Assembly: GCA_033557685.1 (NCBI GenBank)
Contig: JAWQRN010000042.1
Coordinates: 1-47,123, forward strand
Length of the DNA: 47,123 bases
Reading direction: 5' to 3'
Origin: Sperchopsis tessellata
Taxonomy: Eukaryota; Arthropoda; Insecta; Coleoptera; Hydrophilidae
Shown: one piece after another, positions 20,512 to 35,500 of the stretch
How positions within the stretch are numbered: the first letter of the stretch is position 1
How the letters are laid out: every line of letters starts with the position of its first letter
Translations under genes and position numbers: made by a program
The notes under the pieces: generated by a model
The model's input: only the letters and a program-made list of their open reading frames with translations
Told to the model about the DNA's origin: nothing
The model's database searches: none

Positions 20512-23500
20512 CTGCAATACAGAATAGTATATTACAAGGAAGTTTTAATAGTAACATAAATTAACGAGACTAAAATTATTTAAAATTAATTTAGCTGAAT
20601 AACATGAAAACATGTCGCTAGTTTTTGACAGTTTTGTTGAATTTTTAATTTTGAAGGAAGGTATTTCAAATTTAAAGGAGCTATTTTTTAACAAAGGGAC
20701 AACTTTTGAGCAAAACAATTTCATACTTCCGTCTCAGGAATTTCATCTCTGCAGCCTATATCCTACTCTTCTGTCTCTCCGTACGCACCACTATCATATT
20801 TCAACATTGGCACGTAAATAGCATTGAATACAGACAACTTTCTTTCTGGCATGTCTCATCCTTGCTCAAAACTTACCACTAAGGCATCCAAATAGAACTG
20901 CTGTACTTTTCAGTCTACTGTTCACGTCACCCTCCATCTTCCCCACACCTTCAATTTCCGATCCTGAATAATTAAATGACGGCACCTGCTCAAACACTTG
21001 GGTGTTTATCGTCGCCTCCATCTGTCTCCTTGATCTGCCCACCAAGACAACCTTCGTTTTTGTAACATTCACCATCATATTTCTTGCTCTGAGCTCCTTA
21101 TCCAGTACATTAACATTCCATTGTAAATCACTTTCTGATCGTGCATATATGTTCATATTCCTCTCCTCCAGATATTGTTTCCATATTTCCTTCTTTTTCT
21201 TTACTTCCTCCTTGATTTTGTCATTCCTCCATGACATCCTCTTTCCTTTTTTTTCCACATGCGTTTTCCGCTGCTCTCAATATGATTTCCTTAAAATTCA
21301 GCCAAGTCACATCTAAATCCAAATTGTATATCCGCTCACCATATATTTCCATGTGCTACTCAATCAATACCTGATATCTTTTTCTAACTTGCATATGGCT
21401 TAATCTATATGACACAATCTTTTCCGTTCGCCTAGACTGCTCGCTGCATTTTACTTCTAAAATTCCACTGTTACTCCTACTTTTCATTTACACCACCAAC
21501 AGGTAGTGATGAATACCAATTTCCGCTCCCCGTTTGACTCTAACATCCATTACGTTTCTTTTATTTAATCTTTCTACCAAGAAGTAATCGATTACAGACA
21601 TTTCCCCTCTTCTTGGTGCAACTCTTATGTATATTCTTGTGCTGGAAGAATGTATTTGCAATCACTAAGTCATTCTCCAAGAAGAATTCTATAAGTCATC
21701 TTCCGTTATTACTTTTTACACTCTTACCATACTATCCCATGACACTTTCATAGTTTTCATTATAATTTCCCACTCTAGCATTAAAGTCAACCATCAACCA
21801 TATAATCTCCCTTACACTGTTCCACCAGTTCTTGCATCTCAGCCCAGAAATGATCTCTTTCCTCCATCCTTTCATCCTCCTTTGTTTTTGTTATAGCTAC
21901 AAAATCCAATCTATATTTTTCTATCTCGTGTACCAGCCCTTCCTCTTTTTCTTTTATGCCTAATACATTCCATGTACCGAATAAACATCCCTCCATAGTT
22001 ACATTGTTGTTTACCAAAACCAAAATGGTTCTTAAAAATTTTATAATTTTGTTTAGAAACTAATATCTCTTAAATTTGTAGCCGGAGTTAAATAACCAAC
22101 TCCACATCCCTGACCTAAACAAATATAACATATCATCGAACCTAGTATAATAATAGTAATCTTACTTTAGGTACAGCTCTTCTCAATATATCCTTGTATT
22201 CTTCTTTGTTGATGTGTTTCTTGTTGTAATGTGGCTTGAGTACTAATTTAACTTCTTCCACCACACGTTCTTGACGATTAAGTTTCTTTAGGAACTAGAA
22301 AGAAATAAAAGAGGAATATAAAATTATTTAAACATTGATTGATTTAATCAAATTGTACATTAGCATGATAGAAAATATACAATTTCAGTGAGGTTGATTT
22401 TGATAGCAAATAGAAATAAATATAACCCATAATCCAACAGAAAATAAATGTTGGTTTGAATTCAATTTTTGATGAAAAAGTGATGAAAATAATAAAAAGA
22501 AAGGGACTGAATTTTAGAATATCGCATCTTTGTGCGAAGTGTCACAAGTAACAAATTGTACGTGTTTACTTTTATAACAAAACTTATGTAAAATATTGCA
22601 CTCTTTTTGATAGAATTTTTTCAAATAGTAAACGTAGAAAATACAGGTAACTACCGCTTATCGGAAGGGATGCGTTCCGGACACTGTCAAAATAAGAAAA
22701 ATACCACGATATATAGGGGATTTCTTAATATGATGCCTAGAACCAGAAATAATAGATGAAACTAAGCTTATAAAAGCTTTTTATAAAAAAATATTCAAAT
22801 AACCACTATTTATTGAAATAATTTTTTAAATAATACTAATAAATAAGTACATACATACATAATTAACAAAACAATATTGCTGTTTGTGTGTAACTGACAA
22901 TTTACATATCAATGAATCCATGGCTTTAAACTTATTATTTACATTAGACATACCATAATTGTGTTTTAAACTATCGATTTATTGCAAAAAATGTATTTAA
23001 ATGTTTTCTTGTATTTTAATTTTATTAGTGATTTAACAAATTCGCAGTCGCTAAAGGGAACCCTGAAGTCGCAAAAATCTACATAATTTTTATGGGTTAG
23101 CACTGTTTTGATAGAAAATATTAAGTCGCAGTACTAAGATAAATCTTCAATATAATATATTAGAGCATTTAAGTGTTTTGATTTTAACATAAATATTGAA
23201 GTATCGTTCTGTTTTTCTGGTGCATGTTATTTGACACTGAAGACAACAAATTCTAATCTAATTCACTGAAAAGAGCGTGAATAAAAGCAATGGATACAGA
23301 ATCAAAATGTTATAAAGCAGGGTTGTTTATAGAATAAGCAAAAAAAACTTACTAAGTGGGATATGAAAATTTATGATCTTAGCAGAATGCAACTGGAGAA
23401 ATAATTGGAGTGGAAAGGGTTAAACTTAAATTATAGTACAGTTATTGTGCAGATTGTTTGAGTAGTAATTATGCTTCCACATACGCGATACCTCTTATTA

Positions 23501-26500
23501 TTTTGCATAAAAACTAAAAGCACTTTACCTTGAGAGTTTTTTTCAAACCTAGTTAGGCAAACTGAACTAATTCAACTACAACTACATGTTAATCAATATC
23601 AAGTCAAATTATTACCTTATCTTTAACCTGCATCTCCACTGCTGAATTGGGCACTTCATCCAAAATTTTCAAATGATCTTCATCCAATTTCACACCTATA
23701 AGTTTATGTTCTGCAATATAAAGAAACAAAATTGAAAGAATGTATTTTTATAATAGCAATAAATCTTACTTGGATTATTTCCTTTTGTCTTAGCATGTTT
23801 CATTTTTCCTTTGTTCTTATATCCTGTACCTGGTGAAGATCCAAACAAATTATCAAAAGCATTTTGTAATTTGGGTTCCTTTTTGTTTTTAGAAGCCATA
23901 CTTTTCGATGAAGGTTTTGACGGTTCTGGAGGAGGTTCGAAAAGATCTTCGTAATCACTTGAACCAGGAGAATAAGGAGATTCAAAATCAAGAACAGCAT
24001 CAGTTCCTGTGTCTGTACCATTTTGATTGCGGTTATTAGTTTTTCTAGTAGATTTAGCATTGACATTAGCCTTTCCTAAACTTTTCACGGGCATAGGTTT
24101 AATTGGTGATGATTTAATTGGAAGCTTTGTTGGTGATACTTTAATTGGACTTGATTTTGTTGTATTTGGCAGCACAATGCGCTGTGGTATAGCTGATGCT
24201 ACTGTGGCAGGTGCTAAAATTGTTGAGCTTAGAATATTAATTCTATTACCAGCCAAACTTATAGAGTTAGTTGCAGGTGCTATGTTAGCTGACGAAGTAG
24301 GATAAGCAGTTGTTGACATTGGCTTGGTAATGATTGTAGGAAAAATAGATGCTTGTGATTGCACTACTTGATTTATAACTACTCCTATTACATTCAATTC
24401 TGGAGATTTTTCAGGAGTTACAACCCTCACACTACTTTGTGAATCAGCGGGTTGAATGTCTGCTAGTGAAGTTGGTGGAGTATGAGATATTACAACATCG
24501 GGTGTTTGATTTGTTCCTTTATCCGGAATCTCTAAGTTTCGGTTTTCTAATGTACTTTCATTTGTATTGTCAATACTCTGAACGGTACTTGATTGTATGT
24601 TGGCTTGCATTGGCTCAGGAGTTGGAGATCTTGATTTTGTTGGATCAAATGGATCATAAGCATCAGGTGAACTAGGTGGAGAATTTGGTGGCTCTGGAGG
24701 TGTATTGGGACCTTTGTGCATTACATCATTTAATCTTTGCTCTAATTCCTCTTGAGGATCGATTTCTTCACCTTCCATATCGTCAGGTTCATGTAATGGA
24801 TTGTTTATAACTCTTATTTGAGGTTGTTTAGAATTTAATGAAAACTTCACTTGAGGTTCAGGTGGTGTTTTAGGCCCTGTGCTGTAACCAGTAGCCATAG
24901 GTCTTTCAGGACTAACAACTTGTTGAGATGAATCACATATAGCTTTCTGTAAGCTAAGCACATTGTTTTCATCATTTTCACTATCTGTTAAGACAATTAC
25001 ATCTTTAGGTGACGGAGTGATTTCTTTGAAGGGCGATCTATCCAAGTCAATAATAGCTACCGGTTTTATAGTAGATAAATCTTGATTCCTAACTTTCCTT
25101 CTTTCCCGAAGTCTTTTTTCTTTTTCCTTGCGAGTTCTTTTGGTAGACAGTTCATCTGTTCCATTATCACGCTTCCTTTTACTTGTGACATCTCTTTCTT
25201 CATTTTCTTTATTAAAACTGACACTTACTAAAATATTGTCGCCAGAAGCAAATACTTCTTTTGAAGGATGTGGTGACCTATCATTTCTCCTGCGACGTCT
25301 TCGATCACCTGATTCTTTATTTCTTTTCTCTCCCTTTTTACGTTTATCTTTCTTTTTCTTGTTAGCATCATTTGGTAAAATAACAGTTAAATTATGAGGT
25401 CGTACATTTGAATGGTTTTCCATCATATAAGGAGGCGTCCAAGAAGGTGAAGGATTTCTTGGGCCTGGAGAATCGGACCTAGATAAAGAGGGCGTGCGGC
25501 CTTTGGAATGTCTACGCTCACGTTCCCAATTTCTTCTTTTTCTTGGTGATGCAGATCTTGAACGATGTCGACTGCGGCTTTTGTTTTTCTTGGGTTTTTT
25601 AGATCTATCTCGTGACTTTTTTCTAGACTTCCGTTTTTCACTTGCTGAGCGATGACGTTTCCTATTTCTTGACCTAGATCGTCTTCTGTCCATTGACCTT
25701 GGTGATCGTCGCCTCTCTGCTGATCTTCGTCTTTCTGGAGATCGTGACTTTGTCAAAGACCGTCGCTCCCTTGATCTTGGCCTGCGCCTGTTGACTCTTT
25801 CTCTAGACCCAGACCTTCTCTCTCTAGATACTGATCTTCTAATAGGTGGTGTATTAGATCTACTTGAGCGTGATGCAGATCTCTTAATATCTCGTCCAAA
25901 TTTATCTTTTAATCTTCTGGGTTTTTCAGCAATAATTGTTCTAACATCATAGCGTTCAAGTTCCTTTCGTTTTTCCTTCTTTTTCTCTCTCTTATTTCCT
26001 TTTTCTGATTTATCTTTCTTTTCTTTTGATTTGCTTCTCTCCCTTTCCCTTTCTTTTTCTTTATCTCTATAATTTCTGTCTTTATTGCTTTTGCTTAATT
26101 TTTTAAAATTAGCATCAACATTGGTGCTTTCATTTTCTTTATTTACGTTGGTTTCTTCTTTTTCTATTTTATTTACAACTTCAGAAGTCTCTTCCTCATT
26201 TTCATTGGATTTAAGTGGTTCTTCAGTTTTCTTTCCTTTCAGTTTATCAACAATTTCGCCCTCTTCATAGTCTTCAGGTTTTGTGAAATCTAATTCAGAT
26301 TCTTTGGCATTAATTTCCAGAGCATCACCATCTGAGACAGTTTTCAACTCATGAGATTCATCAAAATCATTCCGGTCCTCATCTGAAATCATTTCTGTAT
26401 CTAAGCCTTCCAATCCCTCCTTCAGAAGTTCCTTTTCATCTAAACATGGTGTATAACTGCGTTCTTCTTCACTTATATCCTCTGTCATATTTCTTATATC

Positions 26501-29500
26501 ACCTATTCCAAATGGTTTTTGTGAATCAATTTTTATGACAGTTTCATCTTCAGAATCGCTGTAAAGTCCCCCAAGCTTAGGTTTTTTATTTTTAATTGCA
26601 ACCACCTCTTGTGAATTTTCTTGTTTACAATCTTCATTTGTAGCTTCTATTTCTGAGGCCTTGTTAATACTTTCATCAAGCACAGCATCTTCATCCGGCT
26701 TAGTATCTTCATCTGGCTTAGTATTTTCATCTGGTTTGGAATCTAAGTCACCTTCTATAAACAGGTCATGATCTTCTTTGCCAGTTTCATCTGAATTATC
26801 ATTTACAAAATCATCTTTTACTTCACGTGTGCTACTCTCACAATCTGGAAGTGAAATATTGAAGGGAACAGTATCTGTAGCATCCAGAATTGCTGCAGAA
26901 CTTGAATCAGCTTGTTCATTAGGGTAATCTTCTGCTATAACTGGCTGGGTATTCATCATAGATAAATCTGTAGTTTTGGCTAAATTTATACTTTCAGTAG
27001 AATAAATAGAGAAATTTGGGCACTCATCCTCAGAATCCATATCATCATCTTCATCATGATTTTTGCGTATTTCTTCGATGTGAGATGAGGACTGGACTCT
27101 TTCTGATTGTATATCACAAGTAGAATATGCAACTGTAGATACGGGAACAGAGGTTACTAAGTTTGGCTGCTTTGTGGAATCCACAGTTGAGGAAACTTCT
27201 TCTTTAAAGTCATGCTTAAGATCAACTGGTGTTGAAGCCCCTGATTTTTCATCTATCTTTTCTGTATCGATAACTAAATCAACATCACTATTATTTGCTT
27301 CTTCATCACTTTGAATAGTTGGCATAACTAGAATAGGAGGTGAAGGGGGCTTCATATCTTCATATTCTTCTGCTCTGCTTGTGCTAACTGTTTCAATATC
27401 ACTATATATGTCTAACTCCGAATCACTATTAGGTGTATCAGCTCTATTCTCATCCGATTTTTTATCTCTTTTGGCATCACTTTTATCTGTTTCATATAAG
27501 GAATAAATTGACTGATCATTGTACTCTCCAGAGCCTTCTTGCTCATTGTCACGAGAAGAATTTCCAACAGCTTCTGATGAAGAAGTTGCAACTGTACTTC
27601 TTCTGGTATCAGAACTGTTAGTTTCATTTCTGTAGTCACTAGCACTACTAAACGATGGTGATCCATTGGGTGACCTTGTTGAATACATAGGCGTTTGTCT
27701 TATATCTTTGTTATTATAATCTTTAACATTGATTTTATTGTTATTATTAGTAAAATCATCTTTTTTTCCAACCTTTACTGTACCATCTTTTTCTACAGAA
27801 AGTATAGTATTTTTTGAATGGAACTTAGCTTGGCTGTCTAAAATGCTTCCAAGTAGATCAGTTGAACTGACAGGTGTGGGTAACGCAAAGGTCTTCCTTC
27901 TAGCAGCTCTGCGCATTACTGCAGCATCAGAGAAATTTGGACGTCTTCTAATAAGCAAATTTAAACCTCCTCCACTTTCCATATCAGACTCAGAACCAGA
28001 AAAGTAGTCCAACTCATCTCTTTGACCGAACAAATGTAATGTAGGGATACCAGCTTGACTCCTCTGAAAACCAATACTATTTGGTGTGTTTTGTGGTCCC
28101 CTGACATCAGGTGTAGCTTGAACAGCTTGGCGAGGTGGACACATTCCTAATGTAACTGCCAAACGTTTCTTTACAGTTTTTGGAACACGCCTTCGCCGTT
28201 CAGAGTTTCTTTGTCTTCTACTCTTCTTTCTCTTTTTTATTTTAGTTCTTACAGCAGTTCTTTCGCCTGTAGTTTCGTCTATTTCATAGGTGATTCTTAT
28301 ATTTGGTTTCTTCTTCTTTCTTTTCTTTTTCCGACCAGTTGTTGATGACACTGTATTATGGTTTCGTGATGATGTATTTGTACTAGAACTTGGACCCGAT
28401 CCATTTCCACCTGTAGAAGCCTCATTAGATCCTCCATCAAGGTTCTGATTGTGGTTAGATATTATTCGTGCTCTCACACTCTCTTGATTTTGACTACGGT
28501 GTGTGATGATCCTTGCCCTCACTCTTTCACTCTGGCGAGTTCTTGGAATCAATCTGTTAAAATGGAAAATCTATGTTATTTTCAATTTAACAAGTACAAA
28601 ATACAAAAAAAAATAAAACAACTTACTATTAAATAATTTGCTCAAAATGGATTTACCTATATTCCTCTTTTTATTAATTTCTTACCGTGTACAAGGTTTG
28701 TCAAGAGAAATAATTCCGTGTATTACTCAGCTTCATATGTAAAATGTTGATGACTAGTTTAGTTTACACTTTTAAGTTAATTATGATTATTAAAACAATA
28801 ATAGTTTACCTTAGCTCTAAATTTTACAATATTGAACTTTTGTAATTAATTTTAATTTTGGCACTACAGAAAGTTACTGGCAGTTGACAACTAAAAAAAG
28901 AAATTCTCTGACTAAAGTACACATTAAATGCTTCAATTTGATATCTCTTTTCACAGTAGTAAAATTCAAAAATCAAATGTTCAATAGCATAAAAAATACA
29001 TAATTTTAAATTGTTTGGTACTAGTGACTTGCACTTTATTTAAATAAATTTACACTGAGTTAAACTGCAGAAGAATCATTTTCATAAATAAAAATATTTG
29101 CAATCTTGAAATTAATGTCTATAATGTGTATATCCATAAAAAAAATATGAAAATATATTTCACATCCATTTGTCTTTGAGATAATCTGAACAAAGCAAAA
29201 AAAAAGAAAAAATACAAATGAAAATAAAAATTTTTTCATACAATAAGTTTTATAAAAATTATCACAAATGGTTTCTTATAAAATAGATATTAGAACATAA
29301 TTTAAGGCCAAATTTTTACGAACCTAATTTGAGTTAATTGTAATTGCAACTGAACTGCACCTTAAATTACGCATCTGTAATATATAAAAAAGATATAAAT
29401 AATATATTTGGACTTAAAAACCAAATAAATAATCATTAAAACTCAATCTTTAATTTAATATTTGAGTGCTAGTGATTAAGGCCTGTGCGATATAGTAAAA

Positions 29501-32500
29501 TTTCACCATTAATTATAGATTATTATAAAATGTAAATCATAAAAAAAAAAATTCCAAAGTTTAATAGTGAAAATTGTAATGGTAAAACAGGACAAACAGA
29601 TTATTTGACAAGTAGGTATTTGGTTGACATATTATAAAATTCCTAAACATTCAAAGTAGCTTGTATTGAACCATATCTTATTCATAAGCAGACGTCCATT
29701 TAGATTTCCCACTTTTTCACTTCATCTTCCCATGGAAGTCTGTATGAGTAAGCTGCATGATCATTCAACCATCACAATCATCTTCTAAATTATTTCCAAT
29801 TCAAAACTAAAAATGTTGCCATTTCATTTTCAACGGCATGCTTTCAAGTTACAATACTACCATACTACATCTACTTGGTAAAAAATAATTCCCACATTAT
29901 TTAATGTGTTTTCATTTTTATATATTTACCTATTAGGAAGCCTGTCTCGGATATGGAAACAACTTTCACAATATTAACTTTCACATTAACTCTAATGACT
30001 TATGATGCACATGTCCATTCTTGTCTGAGCTGTTGTTTCGAGCAAATGCTATTGGATCAAAGCGAATTCGTAAACTGCAATAAAAGGTGTCTGCGGACAA
30101 TATTTGATTTAGAACACTTCCGGAAGATGAAAGTTTAGGACCACAATTTTTTGTGAATTAATTAATGTACATCGCTATCTCCTGCCTGTTTGCCAACATA
30201 TCAGTACTTTTTTTATAACTTCTGTGTATTAATTTTTTATATATTTTAAATATTATTTATGCTTTAAATTTCAAATGAATGACAATTGTATTCTACTTAT
30301 GCATTTAACTATTTTGATGCCTTATAATCCTTTCTTATATAACAAATCAAACTAAAATGACAACAATGAAATCCCTTTATTGTGATCACATGACCAAGTC
30401 AGATTGAAATTACATAACATTTTTACCTAGGAAAATTATTTTATTTTTCATTGTTGATTTGTAACCATAGCATCTAGGTATTGTAAATGCAGTAAATCTC
30501 ATAACATGTCCACTTGTCCATGATTAATTTGGTAAATCTTCCTATTTAAAATAACTAAAATAACTTTCCCTTGACAATTATTACTTGTGACCACTGTTCC
30601 TTGTTGCTTCTAGAAAAGTCCCATCTAAATAACTCTTAATGTTATATATGTATGAAAATAATTGACCTCTTAAATTTGTATCCAATGAGATTTTGACTTT
30701 ATTTTAACCATATACACCAATCAGGTTAAAATTATAACAAAAATTTTCGTACTGGCAAAAATGTTGATAACTTCATTTTAAATGTGTTCAATTCAGTAAA
30801 TTGTCTTGTAAATATCATTTTTGTCCGATTTTACGTTGGAAATTATTGTATGTTATCTCTCTTGCCTTTTTAATTTTCGCCTCAACAAGCACTTGGAAAT
30901 ATATAAAAAACTTGCCGGTAAAATCTAGGTGACATGATATCACATGCAATAATATATAAAGTTTTAATGCTTTAATTAATGTACAAATGTGAATATGATT
31001 GCTCTTACTTGACACACTAGCACTCATGATTGCATGCAATAATTTCCGGTAAAATATAGGTCATTCGTGAGATTACATGACATATTTTTCTGTTTTAATA
31101 CTGTAGATAAAGTATAAAAGTGACTTGTTACTTTGACTTCTGAACTGAAGTTACTGAAGATAGTGAATGCGTAACATAAAAGGGACAGAATGAATATGTA
31201 TAAGGATACATACAAAGGACAAATCAAAAAATCGATCATTGCTCTTTTAATTTAATTCTCTGAAAAATATTTCTTTTAGACATTTTTATAGTTACGAACT
31301 TATTGGATGTAGATTATAACTGTCAGTATATACAGCAAAAGAGTTTATCCAATAGAAAACTGCACTTTACACAAACAGTTCACATACACACACGCCTAAA
31401 CAGTTCACAATTACCACAATACACTATTTGGTACAGAATAATCACTTCTAAACTTTACTTACTAAATCTCTTTCTAAAACTGAATTTATTGTAAGCAACT
31501 ACGGCTTTTTAGATAGTTCAACAATTCTAGATCTAGAAATATCTAATTCGCAAACAACCAGGTAAATTTTACAAACTTCTAGGTATTAACAAAAGCTTAT
31601 AAAAACAGTTTTCAAAACACAGGTACAGTGCGACAAAATGTTTATAAACAAACAATGCTGCTTCGCTTATGTTAAAACAGCAGACACAATTCCTTTAATT
31701 CACATCGCAAGAAAGTTACCAGAATCACACGCAGGAATACTGCCCCCTCCTTAAATCCTGCTCATTCCAGACAGATTCACCATTTCTTCCTTCATAACGG
31801 GCGTACACAATTAGCATGGATGCATTAGACTTTTCTCTTCATTCCTTCCTAATTTGATAGACTCGTCAATGATTCATGTTACCACCTCGTAAGTACCAAT
31901 CCCAGGAGGGCTGTAGCTTCGGACATATCTCAACTTTTCCTTTGGAGTTATAAAGCCACACCAAGTCTGTCTTGTGGAAGCCATATTGTTACTGGCCATG
32001 TTAATGTGTCTTCTCAATAAATTGTACGTGTTACCTAAATGTTTCTCCATTTTCTGGACATATTCATAACCAACTCATGTCTGCCTACAGGCATTCCGAA
32101 TTCCAAGTCATTTGGTAGTCTCAATTCCCTACCAAATATAATGTTCGCAATGGTATGGCTGGTAGTGTAATCTTATTCAAGAGCGGATGTAATTTTTGAT
32201 GGATGTATTTCCAAAATTCTATTGAAACATTCCACCATTACATCTGACTGTGGGTGCAGATTTTCAAACGCCGATAGATTTCTGATATTAGGTTTGACAC
32301 AAATTTCTTCCTTGATAGAAATGTAACTCCAATGGAACACCAAATCTGCTCATTAAGATGGTCACCAATGTATCGACTACAGTTGCTGTTTCCTGATTTG
32401 GTAAAACATAGGCTTCTGAACATTTACTGAAGTAGTATATAGTAACCAAGAAGTAGTTATTACCTTGTTCGGTTCTAGAAATAGCCTTGCAATATCTACA

Positions 32501-35500
32501 GCGATTTTTTCAAATGAGCTTCCTTCATTATAATGCTCCATTAGTCCTTTGTTCTTCCGTTTTGGTTCATTTCTATTTGCACAGTACACATTTTCTGCAC
32601 CATTTCTGAACATCAGAATAGCCTTTCAACCTGTATAATCGTTTCAAGGTTTCAGTACTTGAGAATCTTGTAGGATGGCGAGTAGTTATTTTATTTTCTT
32701 AGTCATTTTCCAATGTAGTTGGTTCTCATTCATTTAGATAAAGTGAAAAAAATACTAATTAAATATTCCCCACAAATAGGAATCAAGTTGGTTTGTTTTG
32801 ACCAAGTTCTTCCTAGAAGCAGACCTTTGCCAAGATTGTTTTCTTTTAGTGGATCAAATATTCCGGTCTGGTAGTTTCCAAGATCATCTCCTGTCTGGTA
32901 GTTTCCAAGATCATCTCCTGTCTGCATCATTATGATCCCTTCAGCGTATGGATCAATTTTCATGTCTGTGGTCAGCAGATGGATAGATTGGATGGGTGTT
33001 TAAGGAACATTAAATATATATTCTGGTCTCCAGAAGTCATTATTACTAATCAAGAATTACACCATATTGCTTCATAAAATTGATTCCTAATAAGCATTCA
33101 TTCACAAGTATTTTATGATTGAATTTCTTAGTTCCAATATTGACAGTAACATCAATTTTATCCTGCAATGGTGCATATTTCAGGTCTAACTAAAAAATTT
33201 GCTCCTGTGACGTACTCCAGAGAATCCTCTTGGGCAGAATTTTGGGGACCAGCCAATATCTGTTTCTTATTACACCACTGACATATTTGATTATGTCCCA
33301 CAATTTATTAAATACCACTTCTGATGCCAGTCATTACAAAGTTATCGGGAGTGGGTTAATTAAAACTCACAATCTTTCCTCACAATCTTTCTGTGTACAC
33401 CAAACGGGTATTTATTTATAATCGAAATGCACTTTACACAAACTGATGATAACACAGGTCTTAATACTTCACAATAGACTATTAATCACTTCTAAAGTTC
33501 ACTTAAAAATCTCTTTCTAAAACTGACTTAATTGTAAACAACTTCTACTATTTATAGAATGCTATAATTCTGGAAAGATCTGGTAAAATCTAATTCAAGA
33601 ACAATCAGGAGAAGTCTACAATGTTCTAGGTAGTAACAAAAGATTATCAAAATAGTTTACAAAACATGAGTATAACGAGACTAACTGTTTAAAATCAAAC
33701 AACAACACTCCAGTTATATCGAGTGTTTATAAAACTGCGGGTATGCTTCCTTGAATTCACAACAGGAGAGTGGTCCTAGAAACACTTATAACAATAAGAT
33801 AAAAAATGATTCAATTACTTATGTTTCTTGATAAAAAGTCTTGAAACTTTATTTATTTTACAAAGCTTCTTAAAAAGGCTTTTTGGAAAAATGTGCAAGC
33901 AATACCATTTACTGAAGTTATATCACAAAGCCAGACCAATTTCCTTTTATGTGCCACTATAGAAAAAACAGGATACACTACCATATAATTAAGAGAAGAA
34001 TTAGAAAAAGGTTAAAATTAAGCAAAAGATTAAAATTTGCTCCATACAAGTATCATCTCTCTTGTGAATGATCTAAAGATCAATTTTGGATCCTTCTATA
34101 GAAAATAAAATAATGTAAAAATGTACACTATAAATGACAGGACTACTCTACACTATACAGATGATAAATCTAATAGGTTATATTACTGTATTCTTGTGCT
34201 GTTCCAGATGACTAGGCATTGTTGTATGAAATATTTCATTTTGAAATAAACCAAAAGAATATGTCTTTGGTGATTCTCCACTAGGAAACTAAGCATTTTC
34301 AAAAGAACTTTTTTTAATTACTGGCAATCAGGATTAAAGCCCATAATGCTGCGGCAAAGGATACAATTAAAATCAAATCAGATATTTATAACAAAATTTG
34401 ATTTTCTATTATCAAATCAAATGCCTGTTATCCAGATACAATATATTTGATACTTGTGGGCAATGGCACGTTATTGCAGACTAGTTTACTCAGAAGAACT
34501 TTTGTGTTAGTTTCATAATTAATGCAACCGAATAAATATGGTTATGATCCGCTACATCGTGAAGCACAATAGAGAATTTATTATTTTGATTTTATGTAGA
34601 TATGATGGGGATCTACCATGATTATAGTACAATTAATAGGTAATTTGTAGAAACTGTATACTAGAAAGATCAGATCATATATACATGGGTGTCCAAAGAA
34701 CACCGCGATGGTCAATATCTTGTTAATGATTCACTTTAGAAAAAAAAATACAAAAATTAATTAGTCTGGTTTTATTTGGAGAATATTTTAAAATTATTTA
34801 AGTTTATACTGGGTCTTCTGTTTTTCCGGAGAATAACTCAGCTTCATTATTTTAAATATGACACCCTATAATTGCAATTTTCAATAGTCCTATAAGATTT
34901 GTAGGCGAGTTTATGTAACATTGTATATATCTAAAATGAACAGTTTCCAAGATATTCGAGATATTTTGAAAAAATTCATTTATGCAACCAGTATTTGAAA
35001 TGATCTACTTGTCTTAATTTTCGGAAATAAGAAACTAATTTTAGTAAGCAAATAGATAGTACTACGTAGTTTCTCAGGGTATGTTGCAAAATGTATCTAA
35101 CCCTAAAAGGTGGTTGTTTCTAAGGTGATAATTAAGCTAAATTTAAACTTAAATTACTCGAATTTCTTAAATGGACATCCCTATATATTTTTACATCATG
35201 TTATACCTCTTTAAGTGTTCTTCAATATTTATTAAGCATGTGCTATACTTATCTATCATAGTTTTCTTAACATTTTAATTGAAAGATAAAAATGTATAAG
35301 TTAGTCATGACAAAACAATAAAACATTCTGAGAAGAATAACATATTGTTGAATGACATTTGGAAGTAAGTAAAATCTTTGTATGAGTTTGTTATAGTTTT
35401 CGCGTGGAATATGAATTATTCAAAAAACAAATTGATAAACATGATGTTATGATTTAGGAGAGAGTTATAGAAACTATTTGTTAGCATCAAAAATTTACAC

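Larger units (their letters stand above)
31310..33793 (-). mobile_element. Ty3/gypsy LTR retrotransposon relic with both LTRs
   Basis: Minus-strand element bounded by two alignable LTRs, 33793-33320 (5') and 31743-31310 (3'). Inside, in order: a retropepsin C-terminal piece (about 33180-33050, VTVNIGTKKF, then CLLGINFMKQYGV), an integrase zinc-binding piece near 32680-32580 (LKRLYRLKGY, then the Cys pair CVLC), the integrase core (EKIAVDIA, 32520-32380) and a distal integrase/linker part near 32160-31900 (TIANIIFGRELRLPNDLEFG). Gag and RT/RNase H are largely deleted; stops and frameshifts are frequent. A purine run aaggagggggcag (about 31756-31743) is the polypurine tract before the 3' LTR. 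Internal part only about 1.6 kb. Confidence 0.85.

Noticed and set aside
24027..28007. Several 60-92 codon plus-strand frames inside the large PHRF1 exon
   Set aside because: They are shadows of a 1594-codon coding exon with recognised family motifs; hydrophobic composition follows from antisense of Glu/Lys/Ser codons.
32377..32613. 78-codon minus frame as an independent gene
   Set aside because: Its sequence is a frameshifted gypsy integrase core between the two LTRs, so it belongs to the retrotransposon relic.
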